A DNA stretch of 30,867 bases from Chitinophagaceae bacterium. GTDB lineage: Bacteria > Bacteroidota > Bacteroidia > Chitinophagales > Chitinophagaceae. The translations under genes and the position numbers were made by a program. Positions 20,324 to 30,867 of the stretch are shown piece by piece. The first letter of the stretch is position 1. Every line of letters begins with the position of its first letter. The stretch is taken from contig JADJYK010000002.1 in NCBI GenBank assembly GCA_016719815.1, positions 1 through 30,867 on the forward strand, in the 5' to 3' direction. Below the pieces are notes generated by a model, which saw nothing but the letters and a program-made list of their open reading frames with translations, was not told where the DNA came from and ran no database searches.

Positions 20324-20365
20324 TACCGGCCTTCTCCTCTCCAAATGGAGAGAGGAAGGCCGGTA
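20324..20365. repeat. Long near-perfect palindrome between symporter and uxuA
   Basis: TACCGGCCTTCTCCTCTCCA pairs with TGGAGAGAGGAAGGCCGGTA across a two-base loop, with two mismatches. It lies in the 115-base gap 20 bases past the symporter stop. No strong T-tract follows on the minus strand, so it is a weak terminator candidate. It could be an RNA-stability hairpin or a copy of a dispersed palindromic element. Confidence 0.7.
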
Positions 20366-20384
20366 TAAAGAGATTTTTTTACTA

Positions 20385-22134
20385 TTAACCGGTGAAATAA
20401 GAATAGATAGCAACGATTAACAGAAGTAATAATACTGAAAGTGCCACATCTTTCCAGTTCCAGGATGCCCTGTTCTCCAGTCTGTCCTGTTCAGACAAAG
20501 TAGAGAAGGTAAGTCCGCTGATTCTTTCATAAGCCGGTGCCTTGGTAGCATAGCTTACACCAATAAACACAATGATACAGACAATGGTTATGAGCAAACT
20601 GTAGTACTGGAAGAAAATATTATTTACCACCCAAAGAAAAGAGCCTTCTGCATATGCAGCGCCACCCAGTTTAACAGGTGTATCCACAATAAGGCGGAAT
20701 ATGCCCATAGCAAACCCGGTTAGTAATGTTGCCAAACAACCGGGGCCGTTAAGACGTTTCATAAATACCCCAAAGAAGAAAACAACAAAAATAGGCGGTG
20801 CCAGGTAAGCCTGTATTCCCTGCAGGTAATCATACAATCCTTTAGCACCTTGTATAACCGGTATCCAAAGCAAACCTATAACTACCATTACAACAGTAGC
20901 TATTCTTCCCACCCGAACTAATTTAGCCTGCGATGCCTTAGGCCTGAACCTGGAATAAAAATCCATTGTAAACAATGACGATGAGGCGTTAAACACTCCC
21001 GCCAATGCACTCATTAATGCGGCGAGAAGACCTGCCACCACTATACCTCTTACACCAACCGGCAATACATGCGTCACCAGCATGGCAATGAACCTTGTGC
21101 CGCTTCCCGGTTCACAGTTCCATCTCCATTTAACAAACGTTGTTGTATATCGGCATTGAGTCCGCTTTTGCCAATGCAAAACATATCATACCCGGAATGA
21201 TAAACAGAAAAAACAGGAGTAAGTTTTAAGAAACCTGCGAAGATTGAACCACGCCTTGCCTGCTTATCATCACGGGCACCCAGGATACGCTGTACAATAT
21301 ACTGGTCGGTACACCAATACCACAAACCAATTATCGGTGCACAAAACAACATAGCGGGCCATGGATATTTGTCGTTAAAATACCAAGCCTGCCTGCCTGC
21401 TTCTTTTTACCGGAGCCCAGGTACTTTCTACTCCTTCGGGCACAACCGGTTTCCATAAATTAAACATATCGGTGCCGCATATCTCTCTTAATTTATCCCA
21501 GCCACCTAATGCTTTTAAGCCAAAATAGGTTACCAGTAATGCACCAATAATTTTTACAAAAGTTTGCAGTGTCTCCGTATAAACAACTGCTCTTAATCCG
21601 CCGGTAATAGTATATACACCGGTTAAAATAATAAGCAGGATAGAGCCAATCCAGAACGAATCCATGCCCATGATGTTTACATCCGGCAATAATGCACGGA
21701 ATACAACACCACCGGCAAAAATACCAACGGCAATTTTAGTAACGATATAGGCAAACAGTGAAATGAGCTGACAGTACTGTTCTTGCCTGCGGCGTAAATC
21801 TTTTCTCTAAAAACTCGGGCATGGTAAACACTTTCGAACGCATAAAGAAAGGACCCATTACCCAGCCTAACACAAGCAGGCACCATGCATGTAACTCATA
21901 ATGCGCTAAAGCCACACCATCTGTGGCACCAGAACCAGCCAGCCCCACCAAATGTTCAGAACCGATATTTGATGCGAAAATGGATGCACCTACAACGAAC
22001 CATCCTAAATGACGGCCAGCAAGAAAATAATCGTCTGGCGAATCTTTGTCTTTCTTTTTTATTGCCCACCACGAAATACCTGCAATAATTGTAAAATAAA
22101 ATAGAATGATAATCCAGTCAATCCCTGTAAGCAT
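20385..22134 (-). CDS. SSS-family sodium/solute symporter (SGLT-like), frame-broken
   Basis: This is a predicted inner-membrane Na+-coupled sugar importer of about 583 residues with many hydrophobic helices. It opens MLTGIDWIIILFYFTIIAG, then DDYFLAGRHLGWFVVGASIF and ASNIGSEHLVGLAGSGA, the family's sodium/substrate region. GVYTITGGLRAVVYTETLQT and WYWCTDQYIVQRILGARDDK follow, then LAALMSALAGVFNASSSLFT with DFYSRFRP, the second SSS signature. It ends LLLIVAIYSYFTG. Three frame breaks fall near 21760, 21390 and 21130-21200. It lies 29 bases downstream of xylA and upstream of uxuA. Import of xylose, arabinose or uronate is inferred from neighbours; sequence alone does not fix the substrate. Confidence 0.92.
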
Positions 22135-22163
22135 AGCAATCTGTTTTGGTTTAAAAGATAAAT

Positions 22164-23485
22164 TTAGATATACCTGTTAATAACATTCTCGAGGTATTCC
22201 TGTTTACCACTTCTTACAGCCGGTTCACCGTTTTCAATGGCAAAAGACCTCAAGTCTTCCAAAGATAATTGCCCTGTTTCAAAGGCCCTTCCTGTACTGT
22301 CAGTAAAGGAAGAATACCTGTCTGCCCTTTTTTTTTGTAATCCGATTTCTGCAAAATATCATCTGCACAATCAATGCCCTTGCAAAACATCCATACCGCC
22401 AACATGAGCATGGAATAAATCTTCTGCATCGGTGCTGTTGCGGCGGATTTTTGCATCGAAGTTTATACCACCGCCTTTAAATCCACCGGCCTCAAGAATA
22501 ATCAACATAGCTTCTGCCAGTTCAGTAATATTATTAGGAAACTGGTCTGTATCCCATCCATTTTGATAATCGCCGCGGTTGGCATCCATGCTGCCCAGCA
22601 GACCTGCATCAGCAGCTACCTGCAGTTCATGTAAATGTGTGGCCGGCCAGTGTGGCATGGTTTACTTCTATGTTCAGGCTGAAATCATCGAGCAAATCAT
22701 ACTGACGTAAGAAGCCGATTACGGTTTCGCAGTCGTAATCGTACTGGTGCTTGCTGGGTTCACAAGGCTTGGGTTCAATAAAGAACTTTCCTTTGAAACC
22801 ATTCCTTCTGGCATAGTCTCTTGCCATTTGCAGGAAGCGGGCAAGGTGTTCTTTCTCCCGTTTCATATCAGTATTCAAAAGACTCATATAGCCCTCACGG
22901 CCTCCCCAGAAAACATAGTTTTCACCGCCAAGTGCAATCGTAGCATCTAATGCTGCCTTTTACCTGGGCACCTGCATGTGCCACCACATGAAAATCAGGG
23001 ATTGGTGGAGGCACCGTTCATATACCTGATATTGGAAAACAGGTTGGCGGTGCCCCATAATAGTTTTACACCACTGTCTGCCTGTTTACCGGCAAGGTAT
23101 TCAGTCATTGTCTTTAACCTCCTGTCGTTCTCCTTCACATCGTTGGTGTAATCAACCACATCCACATCGTGAAAACAATAGTACGGCAATCCCATTTTTG
23201 TAATGAACTCAAGGCTGCATCGGCTTTATCTTTGGCCCTTTCGATGGGGTCTGATTTTTCATCCCAGGGAAAGATATGTGTAGCGTCTCCAAAGGGTCGG
23301 CACGCTTCCGTTAAGCTGTGCCAGTAAGCACAGGCAAACCTGAAATGTTCTTTCATGCTTTTACCTGCTATCATTTCGTTTTCATTATACCAGCGAAAGG
23401 CTAATGGGTTATGTGACTGATGACCTTCAAATTGAATTTTACCAATGCCTTCAAAATACTCCCTGCTTCCTAATACGATTGACAT
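22164..23485 (-). CDS. xylA: Xylose isomerase, frame-broken
   Basis: This enzyme interconverts D-xylose and D-xylulose in the cytoplasm; it has about 440 residues, normal for the class II enzyme. Landmarks: MSIVLGSREYFEGIGKIQFE, then YYCFHDVDVVD with the catalytic histidine, and FFIEPKPCEPSKHQYDYD, the family signature with metal-binding glutamate and catalytic lysine. FSLNIEVNHATLAGHTF has further metal ligands, and LLGSMDANRGDYQNGWDTDQ the second metal site. It ends KQEYLENVINRYI at 22164. Breaks near 23180, 22960, 22640, 22390 and 22270 each leave the protein alignable in the neighbouring frame. It lies between xylulokinase and the symporter. Confidence 0.95.
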
Positions 23486-23510
23486 AATTGTATATTTAAT
23501 ATTTCAAAAA

Positions 23511-24981
23511 TCAGTTTAGTAGTTTTCAAATCCTGCAACCAGCTTTGATAGTGTTCTTCATAATTTACTTTTCCCGGCTCAATCAGTTCCAGCGGGCTGA
23601 AATTTTTAAACGCCTCTTTTGCTGAACTAAATTCTCCGGAGCCAATCCCTGCCCCATTGCCGCCCCTACACTTCCGTCGCAGTTAGTACAATTCGACAGG
23701 TATGCCCAGTGTATTCACAAAACAGGAGGCGAAAACATTGCTCAAAAACATATTGGCCTTACCAGCACGGATAACCTGCGGGTGCATACCATTCTCCTTC
23801 ATAATATCCAGTCCGTAGCGGAACGCAAAAGCAATACCTTCCTGTGCCGCACGGAAAATGTGGGCTTCCGTGTGTTTGTTTAAATCAACCCCTGCAATAT
23901 GAGCACCAATATTTTTGTTGTTCAACATTCGTTCGGCACCATTACCAAACGGCATTATGGTCAACCCGTTACTTCCCGGCGCTATGGCAGCCGCTACTTC
24001 GTTTATCTGCTGATAGCTATATTTATTACCCGTAATATTTTTTACCCAGCGGTTTAAAATACCAGTACCGTTAATGCAAAGCAAAACGCCCAGTCTTTTT
24101 CTTTCGTCGGTATAGTTAACATGGGCAAAAGTGTTAATTCTTGATTCGTTGTCGTAAGTAAGCTGGTCGCTTACTCCGTAAATCACACCTGATGTGCCAG
24201 CCGTTGCGGCCACTTCTCCCGGTTCAAGTACATTTAACGACAGCGCATTGTTGGGCTGATCGCCTGCTTTATATGTAACAGGAATCCCGGCCTTTAGTGA
24301 AAGAGCTGAAGCTATAGCCGCCGACACTTTTCCATGTTCGGCAAACACTTTTATTTCCGGGATGAAAGAAGTGCTGATTCCGTAATAATCAAAAACATCT
24401 TTGGACAATTCATTTTGCTGAAAATCCCAAAAAACACCTTCAGACAATGCAGAAATACTTGTAGTGATTTCACCAGTGAGTTTCATACTAATAAAATCGC
24501 CGGGCAGCATCATTTTATGAATCTTATTGTACAGTTCAGGTTCATTTTCTTTTACCCATGCCAGTTTAGAAGCTGTAAAATTTCCAGGTGAATTAAGCAG
24601 GTGCAGCAAACACTTTTCTTTACCAATGGCTTCAAATGCTTTGTCGCCAATTTCTACAGCACGGCTGTCGCACCAGATAATGCTATTACGAAGAACCTGC
24701 AGTTGCTTATCAACCACCACTAACCCATGCATCTGGTAGGCGATGCCTATGGCAGCAATATTATCCGGGTTGTATTTCTTTTGTGCATGAAGTTTCAGAA
24801 TGGCAAGTTGTGTATGTTCCCACCATTTTTCGGGTGACTGCTCGGCCCAGCCTGCTTGCAATGCAATTATCTCTGCTTCCGTTTCGGGATATTGTACTGA
24901 TGCAATACACTGAAGGTTGTTAGAATCAACTACAGAAGCCTTTATTGAAGATGTACCTATATCTAATCCAAGTAATAACAT
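23511..24981 (-). CDS. xylB: Xylulokinase, frame break near the C-terminus
   Basis: This FGGY-family kinase phosphorylates D-xylulose to xylulose 5-phosphate. MLLLGLDIGTSSIKASVVD is the N-terminal phosphate loop, followed by AIGIAYQMHGLVVVD and IIWCDSRAVEIG (substrate site). YKAGDQPNNALSLNVLEPGE carries the catalytic aspartate and VAATAGTSGVIYGV the ATP-binding region. RAGKANMFLSNVFASCFVNT is a C-terminal FGGY block. After an indel near 23690 the protein continues TNCDGSVGAAMGQG and then VNYEEHYQSWLQDLK. The stop is uncertain, around 23511-23518. About 490 residues is normal. Its start follows the GH51 terminator, so it probably opens a separate transcript with xylA, the symporter, uxuA and GH43. 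Confidence 0.93.
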
Positions 24982-24992
24982 TCTGGTTCGTT

Positions 24993-25000
24993 CAAAGTTA
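24993..25000 (-). promoter_or_regulatory. Possible Bacteroidota minus-7 element before xylB
   Basis: On the minus strand TAACTTTG matches the Bacteroidota minus-7 consensus TAnnTTTG exactly, between the GH51 terminator and the xylB ATG. The spacing to the ATG is only 11 bases and no clear minus-33 TTTG is visible, so this is tentative. Confidence 0.3.
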
Positions 25001-25004
25001 CTGA

Positions 25005-25039
25005 TTAAAAAACGGAGGGATGAAAGAATTCACCCCTCC
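25005..25039 (-). terminator. Intrinsic terminator after the GH51 gene
   Basis: On the minus strand GGAGGGGTGAA pairs with TTCATCCCTCC around a TTCT loop and is followed by GTTTTTTAA. It lies 115 bases past the GH51 stop and separates GH30-GH51 from the xylB operon. Confidence 0.88.
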
Positions 25040-25153
25040 TGACGATTGCTATGTAAGAACTGCTCTGCTTATTGCCTTGTTAAAACAATTCTGATTACCG
25101 CTTTCAGGGGCTCTTTGATTGTCTGACTATTTTGCCATATTCATCTTAATCTA

Positions 25154-26701
25154 TTATTTTACTTCTAATACCACAACACTAAATGGCGGCAAAATTATTT
25201 CCAGATTATTGTCTGAAAGTTTTGTGCCATAAAAGGCCTTTGGCTGAATCAGTTCAGGCCTTTCAAATGTGTTACAATCCTGCACTTGGCCCGACTGCAA
25301 AACACTTCCTGTCACTTTGCTGTAATTACCCCCATCAATATTAATACTTACAGTTTGCGGGCTTGTGGCATGCACATTCACTAAGGAAATATGCATTATA
25401 CCATTTTCATTTCTTGAGGCAGAAGCATTTACCGCATCAACAGAATCATTCCCTTGTATATATTTGGCTGTTTTTAGCCGGATGGGCAACATTACTGCAT
25501 CCTGGTGCACATTGTACATCTTCAATACATGGTAGGTGGGTGTTAACACCATTTTTTCTTCTTTGGTTAAAATAACTGCCTGTAGCACATTTATACACTG
25601 TGCCAGATTGGCCATTTGCACCCTATCTGCATGATTATGAAAAATATTCAACGTCAGCCCGGCAATCATTGCATCCCGCATGGTATTCTGCTGAAACAAT
25701 ATATCGCCATTGGCTACTTGCTCACTTTCGTACCAGCCGCCCCATTCATCCACCACTAATGCCACTTTTTTTTCGGGGTCATATTTATCCATTACTGCAC
25801 CGTTACCCGCCACCATATTTTCCATTCGGTAGGCCTGCTTAATGGTTTTAATATATTCGGTTTCTGTAAACCTGCTGGAATGACCTTTTTTGCAGCATTA
25901 ATCACAGAATAATGATGAATTAGAGGCCTTCAATCATTTTCAGTGGAACATTTTTCATAATGGTCTCTGTCCATGCAAAATCCTCCCAGCCCGGTCCGAC
26001 AGCTATCCTAAACAAACTTTCTGTATTACTATAGCTGGTCATAAAAGTTGCGTATTTCTTATATTCATTGGCATAGTATTCAGCAGTCATATGTCCGCCG
26101 CAATCCCACGATTCATTTCCAACACCCCAATATTTAACATTCCATGGTTTTGTTCTTCCGTTTTGTTGCCGCATATCCGTAAGATAACTGGTGCCGTTAG
26201 GATGATTTACATACTGCACCCATTCGGCTGCCTCCTGTACAGTTCCACCTCCAACATTTACGGCCAGGTAAGGTTCTGCTTTTATCATTTCACACAGTTC
26301 CAGAAATTCATTGGTGCAAAACTGTTGTCCTCTCTTTTATTTCCCCATGATACGTTTTCAATTGGCTTACGTTTGCTCTTGGGGCCAATTCCATCCTTCC
26401 AGTGATAATTATCTGCAAAGCATCCGCCGGGCCATCTCAATACTGTTGCTTTTAGATTTTTTAATGCTTCCACAACATCAAGCCGTATTCCACTTTTATT
26501 GGATATCTTCTTATTCCCTTCACCTACGTAAAACCCTCCATAAATACATCGGCCCAAATGCTCGGCGAAGTGACCGTAAATATTTTTATTGATGGTGTAC
26601 CTCCCTTTATTTACATCAATAACAATACTGTTCTGTGCTATGGAAGACAGTTGTAAAAAAAGCACCAGTATTGTCTGTAAAAAAAATAATTTCTTCATCA
26701 A
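25154..26701 (-). CDS. GH51 alpha-L-arabinofuranosidase, two frameshifts
   Basis: This secreted retaining glycosidase removes arabinofuranose side chains from arabinoxylan or arabinan; it has about 516 residues. MMKKLFFLQTILVLFLQLSS with cleavage near IAQ is the signal peptide. INKNIYGHFAEHLGRCIYGG and LKATVLRWPGGCFADNYHWK are GH51 N-terminal blocks. NVKYWGVGNESWDCGGHMTA carries the acid/base glutamate, and KKVALVVDEWGGWYESE the nucleophile glutamate near 25750. LNIFHNHADRVQMANLAQCI follows and the C-terminal beta-sandwich ends LPPFSVVVLEVK. Breaks lie at about 26286 and between 25830 and 25920. It is 17 bases downstream of GH30 and followed by a terminator. Confidence 0.94.
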
Positions 26702-26718
26702 TTTATATTTACCATTTA

Positions 26719-27986
26719 TTATTGTTCAACCAGTGTTACTACACTTTTTGTTGGCACTTTGTAAATAAGCACATTGCCAGATGCGGCAACAGTGCTAGCC
26801 TGTTCAGCATTCTTATTCTGACTGGTAACGTACGGCACAAATGATCCGACCGTTGCCTCCTGAAATGTAATTTTTTGTTCCACATCATTAGTGCCATCAT
26901 TAATAATCACCACAATTTTTTAGTGCCATTTTATAAGCCGATAACAACACATCTGACCTTGAATTGGTAGTGGTGCCAATTCGTACAGAACCGGGTCTAA
27001 TAAACCTTGCAAATTGCGACATCATATAACCCCGCTGAGTTACAGTGCCGTCCTGGCCTACCGGTCCATAAAATCGCTTCCCATACCACCATATGTAGGC
27101 ATTAAAGTTGCTTTGGTAAAACAGTCATGTATTTCAATAGCTGTATTAATATTTGCGGAGGCTGGTTAAAGTATTCAAATGCTCCGTCATCCAAGCACCT
27201 CTTTCCCAAGACTTTTAGCCATTGCGTTTTCAACAATCCCCCCCCGTACAGATGTGCCTACTATATCTAAATTAGCGGCTGCAGCCGCATCATTCAAAAT
27301 TGTATTTACATAGATTTGGTTATTATTCACAAGTTCGGGTGCTATTAACCGGGTAGCGGTTATTGCATTACCATGATTTTTTAAGAAATCCCTCATTTCT
27401 GTTCCAGTCCATTCGCAACCTTCATAATTGGGTGCCCAATCTGGTTCGTTCTGTACAGAAACCGCTTCTAATGTGGCTCCGTTTGCTGCCATATACAGCG
27501 CAAAATCGTTTAAGTATGTTGCATAGGCGGCACTACTGTCAGTAATTAGCTTCCCGCCGATAATGTTACCATTTGTCTTCATCCTGGCAGGAGGGCTCCA
27601 AGGGCTGCCAAACACTTTTGCCCCACGTTGAATACCCATTTGGCACGGTTTAATTCCGGTTGCTCTCCATGTATCATCCGAGGCAATCCTAATTCGTAAA
27701 ATATTAAATCCAACCTGTCCGCTTCCGGAACCAAACAGCCTGTCAAAATCTTCTGTAGTATAAGCAGTGGTATTAGGCGGATTAAAAACAGTAGCACAGC
27801 CAAAACCTTTTATTGTTTGATAAGTAACTCCGGTATTTATTATAATTTCTGCATTTACAACTGGAGTTGATGTACCACCACCTCCATTACTATTCTTTTT
27901 CGAGCACCCCGGCTGAATGAATAATACTAATAAAAAATACAAAACCAAAGGAAAACCCTATTCTTAATATGTTCTAAAGAATACAT
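26719..27986 (-). CDS. GH30 glucuronoxylanase-like lipoprotein, frame-broken
   Basis: This is a predicted endo-xylanase that cuts glucuronate-decorated xylan. The reconstructed start MYSLEHIKNRVF leads to LYFLLVLFIQPGCSKK, a lipoprotein signal, then a Ser/Gly-rich linker. YQTIKGFGCATVF opens the barrel. VFGSPWSPPARMKTNG and AVSVQNEPDWAPNYEGCEW (acid/base glutamate) follow. After breaks near 27200-27240 come WMTEHLNTLTS (nucleophile) and the barrel end YGKRFYGPVGQDGTVTQRGY, with MMSQFARFIRPGSVRIG. The last block resembles bacterial GH30 subfamily 8. The protein ends VLIYKVPTKSVVTLVEQ in the small beta-sandwich. A C8 run at 27238-27245 marks one frame break. Subfamily assignment is inferred. 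Confidence 0.9.
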
Positions 27987-28311
27987 TGCCTGTTTATTTC
28001 TCTTAATTACAAGAAGCGCAGTCATAAATGCATTTAATACAGCAGAAACTCATTTTACCTTGTTTTGTTTTCGTTTTCTCAGGCGATTGTACCAATTTGA
28101 GATTAGAGTTCCGCTTTTCTGATACAAAGAAAACCAAGCTGGAAGAGTTGTCTTATTTGTACTCAATATTTCCTCAATCAATCTATCTATATAAAGACAT
28201 AATTAATTTTTTTAATCCCCCGACCATCATACGCTTTTGTTAGTTATCTTAATCTTATGAGATAAAAAACCGCCTTCTTCATCATATCTAGCTTTAACCA
28301 ATCTGACATTT
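27987..28311. promoter_or_regulatory. Intergenic region upstream of GH30
   Basis: These 325 bases separate the susD terminator from the GH30 start. I see no credible gene and no exact TAnnTTTG element on the minus strand. Because a terminator precedes it, a GH30-GH51 promoter is expected here. Confidence 0.4.
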
Positions 28312-28345
28312 AAAAAACCAGGGATGGAAAAACTCATCCCCGGTT
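28312..28345 (-). terminator. Intrinsic terminator after the second susD
   Basis: On the minus strand AACCGGGGATG pairs with CATCCCTGGTT (one mismatch) around an eight-base loop and is followed by TTTTTAA. It starts about 38 bases past the susD stop. Confidence 0.85.
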
Positions 28346-28383
28346 AATTTCAATCTTATATCATCGGCATTTTTTTATCTCTA

Positions 28384-30350
28384 TTAATAACCCGGATTCT
28401 GATATGCTGCTTTTTCTTCTGGTGTCATTTCCATTCCATCAAGTTGACCACTTGGAATCGGCCTGAGATAGTACTTTGGCTCAATGGTACGAGTGAAAGT
28501 CTGGGGCGTATGGGCTCCATACGTTGCGGCACAAATTGAGTATGAGCCGGCCAGTTCATTCCACTTTTGGGTACGAATTAAGTCGAACCATCTGTGACCT
28601 TCACCAAAATATTCACGGGAACGTTCAGTCAAAATATAATTAATGTCGATGGTGGCAGGGGTAGCTGCAACCATTGCAGCACTATTATCTGCACTAAAAA
28701 CTGCATTGTCTTTATTCGAAAACCTCCATTTGCCTGCTCTTGCACGGATAACATTAACAAGGTCACGGGCAGATTTACCAGCTACAGTTGCAGCTCCTTT
28801 TACGGCTGCTTCAGCAGCGATAAGATAGAGTTCAGAGAATTTAGCAATTTTAAAAGGACGGGTACTTGGAGCATTCGGCTCACCAAGTCCAACGCTGCCA
28901 GTGCGATAAACCCCTATCTTCCAGAGACCGGGAAATACAATCCTGCTTATTCCGCTGGGTGCTATCACAAAATCGGCACGACCGGGTAACACACCTGCAC
29001 CAACATTACTATAAGATTTCCCTGGAAAATTTGCCCCGGCTGAATAGGTAATCCCAGCAGCCTGCGAATCATATTCCAGGAAACTGAGTATTGAACTTCC
29101 CGGTACAACTGGCAAATCGTTTGCGTTGTAAAGCGTTGTATTTGTAGTTCCCCCTTTTGGCCAGTTACCCCTGTACACGGAACTAAATGTACCATCGTAG
29201 CGGGAATCCAATGTTTTTTCAGCAAATGTGTTTGTAAACACACCAATAGGTGGAGCCATCCGGGTATAAGGACGTCCCAAACCCTGAGCTGCTTCCCGTT
29301 GAACAGAACTAATAGCAGCTCCTGTACCATCAGGATTTGCAGCACTTCTAATAACTGTGTAATTCAGGTTACCATCCAAACAACTGAGTTTCTGCCACCA
29401 CCCAGTTCACTTTGAAAACCGTGAGAGGTGACCCATTATAAAATCACTCTCTTGTGTATGATCTGCATACAAAAGCATTTCTTTATTACGGTCGTTCCCC
29501 CCTACATGTACATCATAAAAAGTATTTTCTAAGCCAAAAGAACCCGGATTGTCGATAGCTTGTGTGGCTATATCATATGCTGCCTGGAAATACCATTGTG
29601 CATCATGGCCATCCGGATCAGTTCTGGTAGTTGCAGGATATGTGGGAATATTGTTAGGGTTTTGCAACCACCAGGCATATGTCAAATAGGCTTAGCAGGT
29701 AAAGGCGTGCTAAAGTTTTAGTGGCTCCCCGGTTACTCTGCCCGTAGTAGGCAAATCGTTTATCGCTGTCAACAAATCGGGAAATATTGCTTTTGTATAT
29801 ACTTCTGGTACAGTGTTGCGAACAGATTTTCTCGAAGGAGCTGTATTAAATTTCAGTTCTCCCGCACCCAAGTCCAACGGCACGCCGCCGAATGTTTGTA
29901 CTAAAAGGAAGTAATCAAAAAGCACGGAAAACCTGAAGCTTCTGCAATCAATGCTGCCGAAATACCAACTTCGGAAGCATTCTCAATAATTCCGCTGGCG
30001 GTATTGATGTTAGAAAAGGCTGCACCCCATAACACATCAGAACGGCTACTGCTTGGTGTTATGCTGCCCACTCCAGTAAGATCCATATCCTTGAAGTTTG
30101 CATCAGCACTTTGAGCATAAGTATACTCATCAGTTCCGTTTTCCAATGTGCTATAGTAATAGGGTTGACCAAAAATGAACCTTAGGTGAGCATATTGGGA
30201 GGTAATGCCTCCCTGAACTCCTTTTTCGGTTTTAAAAAAACCTGGCTCATAAATACTGCGTGGTTGTTCTTCCAGGATTTTCTTACAACCGGGAGATAAC
30301 AGTATAAAGAGAGCTGAGAAAATAGCAGACTTTATTTGTATATGTTTCAT
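28384..30350 (-). CDS. SusD/RagB-family lipoprotein, three frameshifts
   Basis: This is a predicted surface glycan-binding lipoprotein of about 655 residues paired with the upstream SusC. The N-terminus IKSAIFSALFILLSPGCKKI has a lipobox cysteine at residue 22. FFKTEKGVQGGITSQYAHLR and YYYSTLENGTDEYTY follow. After a break near 29920 comes LFDYFLLVQTFGGVPLDLG, then in a third frame WYFQAAYDIATQAIDN, and finally FKIAKFSELYLIAAEAAVKG with YFGEGHRWFDLIRTQKWNEL. It ends EEKAAYQNPGY, the standard terminus. Breaks are near 29920, 29700 and 29390. It lies 11 bases downstream of susC. A xylan or arabinoxylan ligand is inferred from the GH30 and GH51 genes that follow. Confidence 0.94.
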
Positions 30351-30361
30351 ATTCGTATGTT

Positions 30362-30867
30362 TTAAAATGTCAAATTAACACCAACAATATAGTTACGGGT
30401 TGATGGAGTATTAAACCCGACGGTAAGGATTCGACGCAGATTCTGACTCAGATTCACTGCCGCATTTTCATTTCCAAACGAGTTGGTTTCTGGATCCAGT
30501 CCCGATTCCTTATGAAATGGCGAGAACATGACAAACGGATTCTGAGCAGTAAAATATATCCGCATTTTAAGATTTGGATTTCTTATCAGACTTTGATTGA
30601 GGTCGTATCCTAAAGTGATTGTACGTATTTTCATAAAGGAACCATCAAAGTAACTCATAGTGCTGGCATATTTTGGATTATCATTGCTAATTGGGCCTGC
30701 AGGGTTAGGATACTTGGCACTTGTATTATTAGGTGTCCAGTAGTCCACGTTTATATTATTTCTACGACCAGTCAACAAATTGAGATAGCCGTTTGACCCA
30801 TGTATGGTACTAAACAGAATGCCGCCGCGTCTATAAACACCAACTATGCCCAGATCAAAGCCTTTAT
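30362..30867 (-). CDS. SusC/RagA-family TonB-dependent transporter, C-terminal part
   Basis: Only the last 168 or so residues are in the window; the rest lies beyond the right edge. KGFDLGIVGVYRRGGILFST is a SusC barrel segment. FDGSFMKIRTITLGYDLNQS and LKMRIYFTAQNPFVMFSPF are typical of the C-terminal barrel, and it ends NYIVGVNLTF with the terminal phenylalanine. This stretch is free of frame breaks. It pairs with the adjacent SusD as the outer-membrane importer of the second cluster. Confidence 0.93.
   Translation of the reverse strand, partial: KGFDLGIVGVYRRGGILFSTIHGSNGYLNLLTGRRNNINVDYWTPNNTSAKYPNPAGPISNDNPKYASTMSYFDGSFMKIRTITLGYDLNQSLIRNPNLKMRIYFTAQNPFVMFSPFHKESGLDPETNSFGNENAAVNLSQNLRRILTVGFNTPSTRNYIVGVNLTF

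Noticed and set aside
22164..23485. xylA frame changes as programmed frameshifting
   Set aside because: Five breaks in one gene, with similar ones in most neighbours and no consistent slippery site or stimulatory structure; assembly indels explain it better.
27231..27250. C8 run as a phase-variation tract in GH30
   Set aside because: Contingency tracts are possible, but several other breaks in the same gene lie outside repeats, so a sequencing error is simpler.
28028..28243. 71-codon plus-strand open frame in the GH30 upstream gap
   Set aside because: No recognisable domain, no visible ribosome-binding site or promoter, and opposite to all neighbours; probably chance.
28594..28989. 131-codon plus-strand open frame inside susD
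   Set aside because: It is antisense to a clear SusD sequence with conserved motifs; low-complexity shadow translation.

Overview
The window looks like part of a Bacteroidota chromosome, probably from a Chitinophagaceae-like plant-polysaccharide degrader. The lineage call is inferred from two SusC/SusD pairs, lipoproteins with Bacteroidota-type lipoboxes and moderate GC. It carries two polysaccharide-utilisation clusters back to back, almost entirely on the minus strand. I saw no rRNA, tRNA, CRISPR array or insertion sequence.

Pectin arm (about 1-15906, read right to left): SusC, SusD, an intrinsic terminator, then pectate lyase PL1, rhamnogalacturonan acetylesterase CE12, an alpha/beta-hydrolase esterase, pectinesterase CE8 (possibly fused to a second esterase), a Gfo/Idh/MocA oxidoreductase, a GH43 enzyme, a second Gfo/Idh/MocA oxidoreductase and a GH28 polygalacturonase running off the left edge. 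Many junctions overlap (ATGA or TAATG) or are under 30 bases, which suggests one operon. A LacI-family regulator (16366-17400, +) diverges from susC. The gap between them holds two inverted repeats that could be operators.

Glucuronoarabinoxylan arm (17402-30867, read right to left): a SusC C-terminus at the right edge, SusD, a terminator, GH30 xylanase, GH51 arabinofuranosidase and a terminator. Then come xylulokinase, xylose isomerase, a sodium/solute symporter, mannonate dehydratase and a GH43 beta-xylosidase. Together these form a route: GH30 cuts the glucuronate-decorated backbone, GH51 and GH43 release arabinose and xylose, the symporter imports sugar, and XylA and XylB make xylulose 5-phosphate. 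Mannonate dehydratase handles the uronic-acid branch.

Caution: most genes are split into two or more reading frames, worst in the left 7 kb. Catalytic motifs survive on both sides of each break, and at least one break is an extra base in a homopolymer run. I read this mainly as uncorrected indels in a draft assembly, not gene decay. Coordinates below are for whole genes reconstructed across the breaks.
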